DNA of 50,237 nucleotides from Akkermansia muciniphila (GTDB lineage Bacteria; Verrucomicrobiota; Verrucomicrobiia; Verrucomicrobiales; V1-33): NCBI GenBank assembly GCA_945900785.1, contig CAMDJM010000031.1, positions 1 to 50,237 of the forward strand, read 5' to 3'. Shown piece by piece: positions 1 to 8,167 of this stretch (position 1 is its first letter; each line of letters starts with the position of its first letter). The notes under the pieces were generated by a model. It saw only the letters and a program-made list of their open reading frames with translations, ran no database searches and was not told where the DNA came from. The position numbers and the translations under genes were made by a program.

Positions 1-227
1 GCGGATTTTTTCGGATTCTGCTGCTCCGGCGCGCCAGCGGGCTCTGGTGGCGTGGCAGGAGGCAACCGGCGGGAGGGCGCGGCTGCCACCGTTTGGCTCT
101 CAGTATCAAGGCCTTGGAAGGAACGCCAGTGGCCGGCCCCGTAGCCCACAAGGATCCCGCCTGCCAAAAGCAGGCAGTTTGCCAGGGGGGTGCCATTGCG
201 GGGAAGTTTCAAAGTCAGAAGGGACAC
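1..227 (-). CDS. Partial gene: N-terminal membrane anchor plus proline-rich linker
   Basis: Reading leftward from a GTG at 227, the frame stays open to the window edge, so the 3' part is missing. The product starts with a few basic residues (LTLKLPRNG), then a hydrophobic stretch (about residues 12-28, LANCLLLAGGILVGYGAG), then a Pro/Ala/Ser/Gln-rich segment ending in NPKKSA at the edge. This looks like a signal anchor followed by a flexible linker. The gene diverges from the GloVer-repeat gene at 363 and shares a 135-bp upstream region with it. The WA-DP solenoid gene at 6611 also starts with a membrane anchor and a Pro/Ala-rich linker, so this could be a relative, but the diagnostic part lies outside the window. 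A TTG at 212 is an alternative start. Confidence 0.5.
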   Translation of the reverse strand, partial: MSLLTLKLPRNGTPLANCLLLAGGILVGYGAGHWRSFQGLDTESQTVAAAPSRRLPPATPPEPAGAPEQQNPKKS

Positions 228-263
228 TCTAGAGCAGGACCCGGAAAAGGCCAAGTCTGATCG

Positions 264-280
264 CGTAACAGACTGTTACG
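264..280. promoter_or_regulatory. 17-bp perfect palindrome in a divergent promoter region
   Basis: CGTAACAG-A-CTGTTACG is an 8-1-8 perfect inverted repeat. It lies between the leftward gene starting at 227 and the rightward gene starting at 363. No T-run follows on either strand, so a terminator is unlikely. Its place and symmetry fit an operator for a dimeric regulator of one or both genes. Which regulator is unknown. Confidence 0.45.
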
Positions 281-362
281 AACCTGTAATCCGCCGCTCT
301 GCATTCCGAACTGGCGCAGCGGACCGCTTCGAAATAGACTGAGCCAGAGTATTTCTTCGCCC

Positions 363-3068
363 GTGACGTTTCCCCGCGCTTTTTTTTTCGTAGCCATGGC
401 AGCCCTGGCTTCCGCCTCTGTGCCCACCACGCTGGCGGCGGATGGCGTTTTTGAAGTGCTGGCTGAGCTGAACCGGCCGGGCGTGCAGCCGCAGGCGGCG
501 TTGATCCCGCAGGCGGATGGATCGTTTTTCACCGTGGCCCCGGCGGGCGGTGCCGCAGATGCCGGAGCGATCCTCCGGCTGACTCCTGCGGGAGATTTGG
601 AAACGGTGGTTTCTTTTTCCGGAACGGGCGGCGCAGCCCCCGGCCGGGCCCCCTTGGCCGCGCCGGTCACGGGATACGATGGTGCGCTCTGGGGCACCAC
701 GCCCAGCGGCGGAGCCGGGGATTTTGGCACCGTTTACCGCTTCGGGCCGGGGGTGGGTTTTGCAAGCAAGGTGGCCTTCACGGGACCCGGTGGAGTGGCT
801 CCCGGATCCGGTCCCAACGGTTTGAGCCTTCATGCTGACGGAAACTACTACGGCACCACCCAAGCGGGTGGAGCCGGGGGATTCGGGACCATTTTCCGGA
901 TGAGTCCGGCCGGGGGGGTGACGGGTCTGGGGGATTTTACCGGCAATGCGGGGGCACTGCCTGGCAGCCTCCCCGTCGGAGCGCTGGCGGAGGCGGGCGG
1001 CCTCCGCTACGGGGTGACGCAAGGGGGTGGGGCAGCGAATTTGGGCACCATTTTCCGGCTCACGCCGGCGGGCGGATTTCTTCCCCTGGTGCAGTTCAGC
1101 GCAGCCACCGGCACGAAACCCCGGGCAGGGTTGCTCGGGCATCCTGACGGAAATTTATACGGCACCTGCGCGGCAGGTGGAGCCCAGGGATTCGGCACCA
1201 TTTTTAAAGTAACCCCAGCCGGAGAGATCGGTGTGCTGCATTCCTTCCTCGATACGGACGGCTCCGCGCCAGCCGCAGCCCTCACCCTTGGTCCGGGCCA
1301 TGTGCTGCTGGGCACCTCGTCCCAGGGCGGCGCGGGCGGCTGGGGCGTCATTTTCCAATGCAGCACCGGTGGGGCCTTTTCCGTCCTGACAGAACTCACC
1401 GGCAGCACCGGAACCAAACCTGGAGCCTATCCTGTTAGTGCTCTGATCCCGGGGACGGATGGCAATTTCTACGGAGCCACCAGCGTTGGCGGTCCAAGGC
1501 AGGATGGCGGGTTTTTCCGTATGACAGCGGCTGGTATTTACACGCGCCTCGCAGAATGCAGCGGAAGCCTGGGTTGGGCTCCCGCCGGGGCTCCGGTGGC
1601 AGATGGAGCCGGCTCCTGGATCATACCGATGGCGGCAGGGGGACCGGGCGGCGGCGGCACCCTGGTCAGGCAAACCGGAAGCGCTTTTCCTGGCGTCGCC
1701 GCCATCCTCGGTGGCACGGCGGGGGATCAGCCTGCGGGTGCCCTGACGCGCACGGCGGCCGGACTTTTTGGCGTCACCGCAGCTGGCGGCACCAGCGACC
1801 GGGGCACGTTTTTCCGCTTCACCGGCGATGTGATCACGACCTTGAATCAACACACCAATCCCCAGGGAGCTGCTGCCGAAGGACCGTTGACTTTGGGGGT
1901 GGACGGGAACTTCTACGGCGTCGCCCGCGAAGGTGGCGGCACGTCCAACGGCACGCTTTTTAGAATGACCCCAGCTGGCCTGCGCACGCGCCTGGTCAAT
2001 CTCACCGGAATGTCCGGAGCCGCCCGGGGCACCAGGCCGCGCGCTCCGCTCGCGGCCGGTCCTGACGGAAATTTCTATGGCGTCTGCACCCATGGCGGAG
2101 CCGCTGACCAAGGCCTCGTTTTCCGCCTGACGCCGGCCGGCGTTTACACCGTCCTGCTGGAGTTTCCCCTCACGGGAGCCCGCCAGCCGGGGGGCGGCCT
2201 GACCTTGAAGGATGGTCTCCTCCATGGCACTACCAGTGCGGGCGGCCCGGAGGATGCCGGCACCATTTTTTCCCTGACTCCGGGCGGCGTCCTGACAACC
2301 CTTGCTGCCTTCACTGGAACCAGCGGCATCCTGCCTGGGATTGGTCCCGGCGTTCTTTCGCTGGCCGCCGATGGCTCATTCTACGGCCTGACCACCAGCG
2401 GGGGAGCCACCAATGACGGCACTGTCTATCAGCTATTTCCCAATGGGTCCACCCGGTGCCTCGCGGAATTCACCGGAGCCTCCGGAGCGTCCCCCGGGCG
2501 CGCCGCCAGCCCTTCCAATCTGGCTCAACCCGCAGCTGGGGGCCTTACGCCTTCATCCGATGGCTGGGCCTACGGAGCCCTGCCTGGCGGCGGCAGTGGG
2601 GGCGGCGGCGTCCTCTTCCGGGTGCGGCCTCCCACCGGGTTCGAACTTTGGCAAAAAGACACGTTTTCCAACACTCCGCCGGAACAAACCACCGATCCCG
2701 CTGATCCGGATCAGGATGGGCTTCCCAACCTCGCGGAATACGCCCTCAACACTTCCCCCCTCACGCAAGATCCTCCCCTCACACCGGAATGGACCGGTCT
2801 TCCGGAGAATCCCCACCTCAGCCTGCATTTTTCCAGAAATCCGCTGAGGAATGATCTCGATATCGCTTTCGAAGCCTCCCCGGATCTTTCCCTGCCGTGG
2901 CAAATCATCGCCTTAAGCGCTCAGGGTCAACCCTTTACGGGATCCAGCCCCATCACCGGCGATGGCTCCGGCTCCGCCGTGCGGTCCGTCACCCTCACGG
3001 ATTCTGCCGCCCCTGCCACCACCGCCAAACGCTTCGTCCGCCTCCGGATCACCCGCCATGTCCCCTGA
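363..3068 (+). CDS. Secreted GloVer-type tandem-repeat protein
   Basis: This is a 901-residue exported protein. GTG start; residues 1-26 form a signal peptide (hydrophobic FFFVAMAALASA, cleavage near LAA). The body has about 14 tandem repeats of roughly 50 residues with the pattern DGNFYGTT.GGA...GTIFR.TPAG, matching the Gloeo_Verruco ('GloVer') repeat, which is thought to fold as a beta-propeller. The C-terminus (about 760-901) has DPADPDQDGLPNLAEYALN and a beta-rich tail, a module seen again in the unrelated propeller protein at 9408-10793, so it is probably a shared surface or secretion module. A run of nine T's falls in the signal-peptide codons, so the start region could be slippage-prone. 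ATG at 396 is an alternative start. Binding target unknown. Confidence 0.85.
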   Translation: MTFPRAFFFVAMAALASASVPTTLAADGVFEVLAELNRPGVQPQAALIPQADGSFFTVAPAGGAADAGAILRLTPAGDLETVVSFSGTGGAAPGRAPLAAPVTGYDGALWGTTPSGGAGDFGTVYRFGPGVGFASKVAFTGPGGVAPGSGPNGLSLHADGNYYGTTQAGGAGGFGTIFRMSPAGGVTGLGDFTGNAGALPGSLPVGALAEAGGLRYGVTQGGGAANLGTIFRLTPAGGFLPLVQFSAATGTKPRAGLLGHPDGNLYGTCAAGGAQGFGTIFKVTPAGEIGVLHSFLDTDGSAPAAALTLGPGHVLLGTSSQGGAGGWGVIFQCSTGGAFSVLTELTGSTGTKPGAYPVSALIPGTDGNFYGATSVGGPRQDGGFFRMTAAGIYTRLAECSGSLGWAPAGAPVADGAGSWIIPMAAGGPGGGGTLVRQTGSAFPGVAAILGGTAGDQPAGALTRTAAGLFGVTAAGGTSDRGTFFRFTGDVITTLNQHTNPQGAAAEGPLTLGVDGNFYGVAREGGGTSNGTLFRMTPAGLRTRLVNLTGMSGAARGTRPRAPLAAGPDGNFYGVCTHGGAADQGLVFRLTPAGVYTVLLEFPLTGARQPGGGLTLKDGLLHGTTSAGGPEDAGTIFSLTPGGVLTTLAAFTGTSGILPGIGPGVLSLAADGSFYGLTTSGGATNDGTVYQLFPNGSTRCLAEFTGASGASPGRAASPSNLAQPAAGGLTPSSDGWAYGALPGGGSGGGGVLFRVRPPTGFELWQKDTFSNTPPEQTTDPADPDQDGLPNLAEYALNTSPLTQDPPLTPEWTGLPENPHLSLHFSRNPLRNDLDIAFEASPDLSLPWQIIALSAQGQPFTGSSPITGDGSGSAVRSVTLTDSAAPATTAKRFVRLRITRHVP

Positions 3069-3125
3069 TTTCCCCCGATGAAACCGCCTTCCGGCAATTC
3101 CTTACGTTCCGTTACTCTAATCGAT

Positions 3126-3155
3126 TTGCTGTTTTGCCTGGAATCAGTCTATAGT
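3126..3155 (+). promoter_or_regulatory. Putative promoter for the DxDGDG-repeat gene
   Basis: TTGCTG (-35-like, 3126-3131), an 18-bp spacer and TATAGT (-10, 3150-3155, 5/6 to consensus) lie 27 bp before the ATG at 3182. The -10 match is good and the -35 is weak. Confidence 0.4.
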
Positions 3156-3181
3156 GCCGGTATTCCGATCCAACGCCTGCC

Positions 3182-4540
3182 ATGAGCCTCACCCCCTTAT
3201 CAACCTTCCGCACCGGAGCCGCCCTCGCGGTCCTGGCCCTGCTCCTGCAGGGGCCACTCCATGCGGCGGGCACGGCTCCTGACCTGGATGGGGATGGCAT
3301 CCCCAACATCGTCGACCCTGACATCGACAACGACGGCTTCCCCAATGCCCTCGACGATAACATCGACGGCGGAATCGCCAGGAGTGGTCCTTTCATCGGA
3401 AAATACCTCGGGGACCACCTTGATAACGCCAACCCCGCCGAAAAGGACATCGACGGTGACGAACTTTCCGACGGTTCCCTCGCCGAACGCGATATCGATG
3501 GGGACGGTAAAGCGGACGACGCCAGTTCCGAACTCGACATTGATGGCGATGGCCGGGAAGATGATGCTGCGGCCGAAAAGGACATCGACGGCGATGGCCG
3601 CAACGACGACATGCTGGACGAAGATGATATCGACGGCGATGGCTACGATGACGATGATGCCGCCGAAATGGACAGCGACGGCGATGGCCGCAACAATGGC
3701 GACCTCGCCGAAAATGACCACGATGGCGATGGGATCCAGGATGACCTGGATGACGACCGCGATGGCGATGGCCGCAGTGACATTGAAGATGACGACGACA
3801 ATAACGACGGCATCAGCGACAACGATGACGGCTCCCCGGACCGGCCCGGCGAGCAAAAGCTGACCAACCAGCTGACCCGCACCAACGCCGCTCCCTCCAA
3901 CGCCTCGGCCCGCGCCCAGATCCACCTGCGCTCTTCCGGCACCGCCCGGTTCGCCGTCAAAGCTGAACACTTCACCCCCGGCAGTTACGCCGTCCTGGTC
4001 GGCACGGTGCCCCGTGGCTCCATCACCATCGGTTCCGGCGACAGTGATGGCCAGCTTGCCTTTGATACCCACCCGGATGACCCCGGTGAGCTGCTCCTGG
4101 ACTTCAACCCTGCCGGGCTGACCGTTAGCATTCTCAGCGGCAGCGCGGAGTGGTTCCAGGGCTCAGCCCCCACCCCCTCGGCAGAAGGCTCTGATCAGTC
4201 CTGGGAATCTGAATTCTCCCTAAGCCCCGCCGCCGCCGCCCATGCGGAAGGAAAGATCAAACTCTCCCTCTCCTCCTCAGGAGAATCCACGCTCAGCCTG
4301 GAAGTTCAGGATCTCGCCCCGGGGCTCTATGATGTCAGGGTTGCCGGCACCATCCGGGGGCAGATCCTGGTCGCAGAGGATGGAGATAAAACGGTAGGAA
4401 TGCTCCGCTTCCTGGCCGATCCCAACGATCCCAACGAAGCGCTGCTCAATTTTGATGCGGCCCATCAGCCCATTACCGTCGAAAAATCAGGAACCGTCCA
4501 CCTGTCAGGGACGAGTCCCGGGCCGCCCGCCGGCCCTTGA
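3182..4540 (+). CDS. Secreted aspartate-rich calcium-binding-repeat protein
   Basis: 452 residues with a signal peptide (about 1-29, ALAVLALLLQGPLHAAG). Residues about 33-215 are Asp-rich: PDLDGDGIPN, DIDNDG and then about seven 15-residue units of the type AE.DIDGDG..DD. These are thrombospondin-type-3/EF-loop-like motifs that usually bind calcium and act as stalks or adhesins. The C-terminal half (about 235-450) holds two copies of a beta-rich domain of about 100 residues, each with a LAPGLYDVRV- or FTPGSYAVLV-like strand followed by R G and a DP/DD-rich turn. The first 80 mature residues closely parallel the protein at 5559-6503, so the two are paralogs differing in repeat number and C-terminus. 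No catalytic motif seen. Target and anchoring are unknown. Confidence 0.8.
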   Translation: MSLTPLSTFRTGAALAVLALLLQGPLHAAGTAPDLDGDGIPNIVDPDIDNDGFPNALDDNIDGGIARSGPFIGKYLGDHLDNANPAEKDIDGDELSDGSLAERDIDGDGKADDASSELDIDGDGREDDAAAEKDIDGDGRNDDMLDEDDIDGDGYDDDDAAEMDSDGDGRNNGDLAENDHDGDGIQDDLDDDRDGDGRSDIEDDDDNNDGISDNDDGSPDRPGEQKLTNQLTRTNAAPSNASARAQIHLRSSGTARFAVKAEHFTPGSYAVLVGTVPRGSITIGSGDSDGQLAFDTHPDDPGELLLDFNPAGLTVSILSGSAEWFQGSAPTPSAEGSDQSWESEFSLSPAAAAHAEGKIKLSLSSSGESTLSLEVQDLAPGLYDVRVAGTIRGQILVAEDGDKTVGMLRFLADPNDPNEALLNFDAAHQPITVEKSGTVHLSGTSPGPPAGP

Positions 4541-4585
4541 AACCTGAACGAAAAAGACCCCGGAAATTTCACATTCCTATCCGCG

Positions 4586-5389
4586 ATGCTGCCCCGAACT
4601 TCCAGCTTTTTCCCGCTCCTGTCCCTGACCACGGTCTTTCCGGCCGCCAGTCCAGTGAATGATTCCTTTGCCACCCGCACCAATCTCACCGGGGCTGCCT
4701 TCCCTGTGGCCGGCACCACGGTGGAAGCCACGGCGGAACCCGGCGAACCCGGCCCAGCGGCTGGCAGCAGTGCCACCCGCAGCATCTGGTGGACCTGGAC
4801 AGCCTCTGCCACCGGCTGGTATGACGTCCGCACCACCGGCAGCCCGGTCGATACCCAGCTCTCCATCTTCCGCGGCAACTCACTGACCGCACTTACCCGC
4901 CTGGCCGGCAATGACGATGATCCCCTTTCTTCCACTCCCACCACCAGTAGCCGGGTGAGGTTAGAAGCAGCCGCCGGCACGCCCTATCAGATCTCGGTCA
5001 ATGGATTCGAAGGTGCCGGAGGCCCCTGCTTCCTCATCGTGGAACCCGCCACCCAGCCTGCCAACCGGGTCAACACCCCGGAGTTCCGCTCCGGTCAGCC
5101 TCTTCAACGTCTGACCCGATCCGGATTGGGCACCCTGCCTGCCGTCACACTTGGCTATCCGGGTGGTGTCCCGGTGCTGACCCTTGGCTACCTCCGCCGC
5201 CGGGCCGTCAGTCAGCCGGGGCTGGCCTATCAACCCCAGTTTGGTCCGGATCCCCTCCAGTTGGCCACCGCACTTTCCCCCATCGAAACCACCACGCCAC
5301 TCTCCGCCACCTGGGAATGGGTCGAAATTCAAGACCCCGCTCCCGGAAGCAACCGGCGCTTCACGCGCCTGCGGCTCGAAAAACCCTGA
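4586..5389 (+). CDS. Secreted PPC-like domain protein
   Basis: 267 residues. N-terminal signal peptide (SSFFPLLSLTTVFPAAS), then a beta-sandwich-like domain (about 24-150) opening with NDSFATRTNLTG and carrying EPGEPG, SIWWTWTA, TTGSPVDTQLSIFRG, GNDDD and GTPYQISVNGF. This motif series is typical of PPC-like carbohydrate-associated domains repeated in many verrucomicrobial exoproteins. The remaining residues (about 165-267) are a short beta-rich tail with no recognised family. It starts 45 bp after the preceding DxDGDG-repeat gene and is followed 169 bp later by that gene's paralog, so the three may be expressed together. No enzyme motif is visible. A structural or ligand-binding role is inferred. 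Confidence 0.7.
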   Translation: MLPRTSSFFPLLSLTTVFPAASPVNDSFATRTNLTGAAFPVAGTTVEATAEPGEPGPAAGSSATRSIWWTWTASATGWYDVRTTGSPVDTQLSIFRGNSLTALTRLAGNDDDPLSSTPTTSSRVRLEAAAGTPYQISVNGFEGAGGPCFLIVEPATQPANRVNTPEFRSGQPLQRLTRSGLGTLPAVTLGYPGGVPVLTLGYLRRRAVSQPGLAYQPQFGPDPLQLATALSPIETTTPLSATWEWVEIQDPAPGSNRRFTRLRLEKP

Positions 5390-5558
5390 CTTCACCTGGT
5401 TTTTCCCTATCCCATTTTTTCCCGGATCCGCTGCCGGGGAGATCCGGTGCGCCCCTTCACAGGAAGGAATCACACCAAACCGCCCGGCAGCGGATTCTGC
5501 CGGACAGCCAACCTCCAGAAAACCGGGCAACCGGAACTATCAACGAAACAACTATCCC

Positions 5559-6503
5559 ATGAAAAAACGAATCCTCCAGACCACGGCGTGCTACCGCCGC
5601 ACCGCCCTCACCGTAGCCGTCATGGCTGCCCTGACGGCCATCTCCGCCCACGCCAGATCATCCTCCGGGCCTGACCTTGATGGCGATGGCATCCCCAACA
5701 TCATTGATCCTGACGTGGACAATGACGGCCTCCCTAATGGACGCGACAGCAATGTCGATGGCGGAGTGTCCCGCAGTGGTCGCTTAAAAGGCCGCTACGT
5801 CGGTGACCGCTTGAATAACGACGCCCCTGCCGAAACTGATATCGACGGCGATGGTCTCCTCGACGACTCTGCCGCTGAGCGCGACATCGACGGCGACGGC
5901 AAGACCGATGACTCCGCCGCTGAAACCGACCTTGACGGCGACGGCAAGGCCGACGACTCCGCCGCCGAAACCGACATTGATGGCGACAACAAAGCCGACG
6001 ACTCTGCCTCTGAAACCGACCTTGATGGCGACGAAAAGGCCGACGACTCCTCTGCCGAAACGGACATTGATGCCGACGGCAAGGCCGACGACTCCGCCGC
6101 TGAAACCGACATCGACGGTGATGGCAAAGACGACGACGCGGCTGATGAAACGGACATCGACGGCGATGACACAGACGACGACGCGGCTGATGAAACGGAC
6201 ATCGACGGCGATGGCAAAGACGACGACGCGGCTGATGAAACGGACATCGATGGCGATGGCAAAGACGACGACGCGCCTGATGAAACGGACATCGACGGCG
6301 ATGGCCTGGACAACGCCAATGATGACGACGTTGACGGTGATGACAATGTCGGTGCCGCTGACGACGACGAGGACGGCGACGGCAAGGCCGACGACGACGA
6401 CCAAGACGGCATCGCCGATACCGATGACGACGATGACGACGACGATGACGATGACGACGATGACGTCACCCCTCCCACTCCCCCCGTCGTTCCTGCCCCC
6501 TGA
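5559..6503 (+). CDS. Secreted DIDGDG minisatellite repeat protein
   Basis: 314 residues from the ATG at 5559. The open frame extends upstream to 5184, but that part overlaps the preceding gene and has no signal peptide, whereas 5559 gives a good one (about 1-33, ALTVAVMAALTAISAHA). The mature N-terminus (PDLDGDGIPN, DVDNDGLPN, NVDGGVSRSG) matches the paralog at 3182. It continues into 11 tandem 15-residue units (ETDIDGDGKADDSAA type), then an Asp run of about a dozen residues, and ends TPPTPPVVPAP. Unlike the paralog it lacks the C-terminal beta domains. The product is extremely acidic, suggesting a calcium-loaded surface polymer. No Shine-Dalgarno is visible. Repeat number is likely variable. 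Confidence 0.75.
   Translation: MKKRILQTTACYRRTALTVAVMAALTAISAHARSSSGPDLDGDGIPNIIDPDVDNDGLPNGRDSNVDGGVSRSGRLKGRYVGDRLNNDAPAETDIDGDGLLDDSAAERDIDGDGKTDDSAAETDLDGDGKADDSAAETDIDGDNKADDSASETDLDGDEKADDSSAETDIDADGKADDSAAETDIDGDGKDDDAADETDIDGDDTDDDAADETDIDGDGKDDDAADETDIDGDGKDDDAPDETDIDGDGLDNANDDDVDGDDNVGAADDDEDGDGKADDDDQDGIADTDDDDDDDDDDDDDDVTPPTPPVVPAP
5829..6323 (+). repeat. 45-bp in-frame minisatellite (about 11 units)
   Basis: Tandem 45-bp units, core gacatcgacggcgatggcaa, each encoding 15 residues (ETDIDGDGK.DDAAD). Units around 6130-6300 are nearly identical and earlier units more diverged, as expected from recent unit duplication at one end. The unit length keeps the reading frame. It is not a CRISPR: there are no unique spacers and the whole array is coding. 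Confidence 0.85.
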
Positions 6504-6610
6504 ATCACAGGCACCCTCCGACAACAAATCCCATGCATGGCCGGGTGCCGCTGCCCACAGGCGGCGGTGCCCGGCTTCATCCTATCCATCCACTCCATTT
6601 CCCCGCTTTT

Positions 6611-8005
6611 ATGGCCACCTCCTGTATCGCCCTCCTTTCAGCCGCTGCCACTGGCGCTGGACTTGCTCTGACCATGCATGCGATCATCGGTGCCCTCTAT
6701 TTCACACCGCCCGCTGTCAATCAAAAGGCCCCGGCTGTCACTCCTGCCCTGCCTCTGGCTTCCGGCAGAGCGAACACTCCTGCCGTTGGCAGCCTGACTG
6801 ATGCTCTCCGCACCGTTACCGTCACGGACCGTGACATTGCCCTCCGGGACCTCGCCCGCCGCCTTGCCGCCGAAGATCCCGAAAAGGCCTGGGCCAACGG
6901 TCAAACCATCACCAATTTCGCGGACCGCGCGGTATTCCTCGCTGCCCTGCTGGAAGCCTGGGCGCTCCGCGATCCCGCCAGCGCTCTCGCCAAAGCGGCC
7001 ACCTTGCCCGCTGGCACCCTTTTGTCAGAAGGCACTGCTGCCGCCTGTGCCGGATGGGCTGCCACGGATCCCGCCGCCGCTGGAGCCTGGGCCTTGAAAA
7101 ACCTCCACGCTCCTGCCGCCGCCCCATCTCTCGCGGCTATCACCACCCAGTGGGCTGCACAAAATCCCACCGCCACCGCTGCCTGGGTCGCCACCCTCCC
7201 CGGAGGCATCACCGGCGAGGGGGCCCTGTCCAGTCTCATGAACACCTGGGCGGCCACCGACCCCCATGCTGCGGCCGCCTGGGCCGGTCAGCTGACTGAC
7301 AAAACCAGACGCGACTCTGCCCTTCTCTCCCTCGCCGCTGAATGGACGGAAGAATCGCCTGTCGAAGCCGCCGCCTGGGTCAAAGCCCGGGCCACCCAAC
7401 CCGGGGGCGACGGTCTTGTCGATGCCGTGGTTAGCTCATGGTCCCAGCAGGATCCCACGGCCACCGCCCACTGGATTACCACCCTGGATCCCAAAACGGC
7501 GGCCTATTCTGCCACTGCCCTTCTATCCATTTGGGGCACCGCTGATCCTGCGGCCGCCAGCTCCTGGGCAGAGGCCTTCCCTCCTGGCGAAATCCGGGAA
7601 AGCGCCATCCCCGCCATCGCCCAGACCTGGGCCGGCATGGAGCCCGAAAAAGCGGTCACCTGGGTGCTCTCCCTCCCTGACTCGCCGGAACAACAGACCG
7701 CCCTTGATAACACCATCCGCACCTGGACCATCACCAATCCTGACAAACTTCAACAATGGATCGCCCTTCAGCCACCTGGCCCCGATGGGGATGCCTTCCG
7801 CGTCACGGCCAGCGGCATCCTGGAAGAAACCGATCCCAAAGCCGCTCTCGCTCTGGCTTCCGCTATCAGCGATCCGGCGGCCCAAACGGATCAACTCGTC
7901 TCCGTCCTCCGCCGTTGGCAATCCGACGATCCTGCGCGAGCGGCGGCCATCCTGCCGGGTCTCACCCTCCCCCCCGAAGCCGCCCGCCGCCTCAAGCTTC
8001 ACTGA
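6611..8005 (+). CDS. Membrane-anchored WA-DP helical repeat protein
   Basis: 464 residues from the ATG at 6611. The frame is open from 6533, but the hydrophobic segment (CIALLSAAATGAGLALTMHA) begins right after this ATG, giving a signal anchor. After an Ala/Pro-rich linker come about 12 degenerate helical repeats of about 32 residues, each with WA..DP.AA..WA..LP (for example TDPAAAGAW, TDPHAAAAW, ADPAAASSW). The pattern predicts an alpha-solenoid of helix pairs. Similar low-annotation repeat proteins are frequent in Verrucomicrobia, and I know of no proven function. It is the last of five consecutive exported-protein genes. A role as a periplasmic or surface scaffold is only inferred. Confidence 0.7.
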   Translation: MATSCIALLSAAATGAGLALTMHAIIGALYFTPPAVNQKAPAVTPALPLASGRANTPAVGSLTDALRTVTVTDRDIALRDLARRLAAEDPEKAWANGQTITNFADRAVFLAALLEAWALRDPASALAKAATLPAGTLLSEGTAAACAGWAATDPAAAGAWALKNLHAPAAAPSLAAITTQWAAQNPTATAAWVATLPGGITGEGALSSLMNTWAATDPHAAAAWAGQLTDKTRRDSALLSLAAEWTEESPVEAAAWVKARATQPGGDGLVDAVVSSWSQQDPTATAHWITTLDPKTAAYSATALLSIWGTADPAAASSWAEAFPPGEIRESAIPAIAQTWAGMEPEKAVTWVLSLPDSPEQQTALDNTIRTWTITNPDKLQQWIALQPPGPDGDAFRVTASGILEETDPKAALALASAISDPAAQTDQLVSVLRRWQSDDPARAAAILPGLTLPPEAARRLKLH

Positions 8006-8030
8006 CGCATTAGCCTAAAAACAGCAGTCG

Positions 8031-8155
8031 GAACCACGGATTTCGCGGAACACACGAATTACCAATGCTTTGGAAAAAAACCGACTCACTCAGTGGGTGA
8101 ATCAAGCCGGCGCTCTAACCCTATATTATCTGTGTAATCTGAAATCCGTGGCTTC
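8031..8155. repeat. Intergenic inverted-repeat element (CCACGGATTTC type)
   Basis: Perfect 11-bp terminal arms ccacggatttc (8034-8044) and gaaatccgtgg (8141-8151) flank about 100 bp, with looser matches inside (acacgaattac near 8052 versus tgtgtaatct at 8131-8140). The element fills the gap between the solenoid gene and a decayed gene piece. Related 'CACGGATTTCACGGATT' words are, from memory, common in intergenic DNA of this and related phyla, so this may be one copy of a dispersed family. No coding potential. Confidence 0.5.
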
Positions 8156-8167
8156 TATTTCCGAATC

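Noticed and set aside
1155-2225. 356-codon minus-strand ORF inside the GloVer gene
   Set aside because: Shadow of the tandem repeats; low-complexity Gly/Ala/Arg composition.
5422-5447. ccggatc/gatccgg hairpin between the PPC-like and DIDGDG genes
   Set aside because: 7-bp stem with a 12-nt loop and no following T-run on the plus strand; too weak for a terminator call.
5829-6323. Regular repeats suggesting a CRISPR array
   Set aside because: 45-bp units are contiguous, coding and in frame, with no unique spacers and no cas genes.
5784-6598. Val/Ile-rich and Ser-rich minus-strand ORFs opposite the DIDGDG array
   Set aside because: They are complements of the Asp/Gly codon repeats, so apparent membrane or Ser-rich proteins are artefacts.
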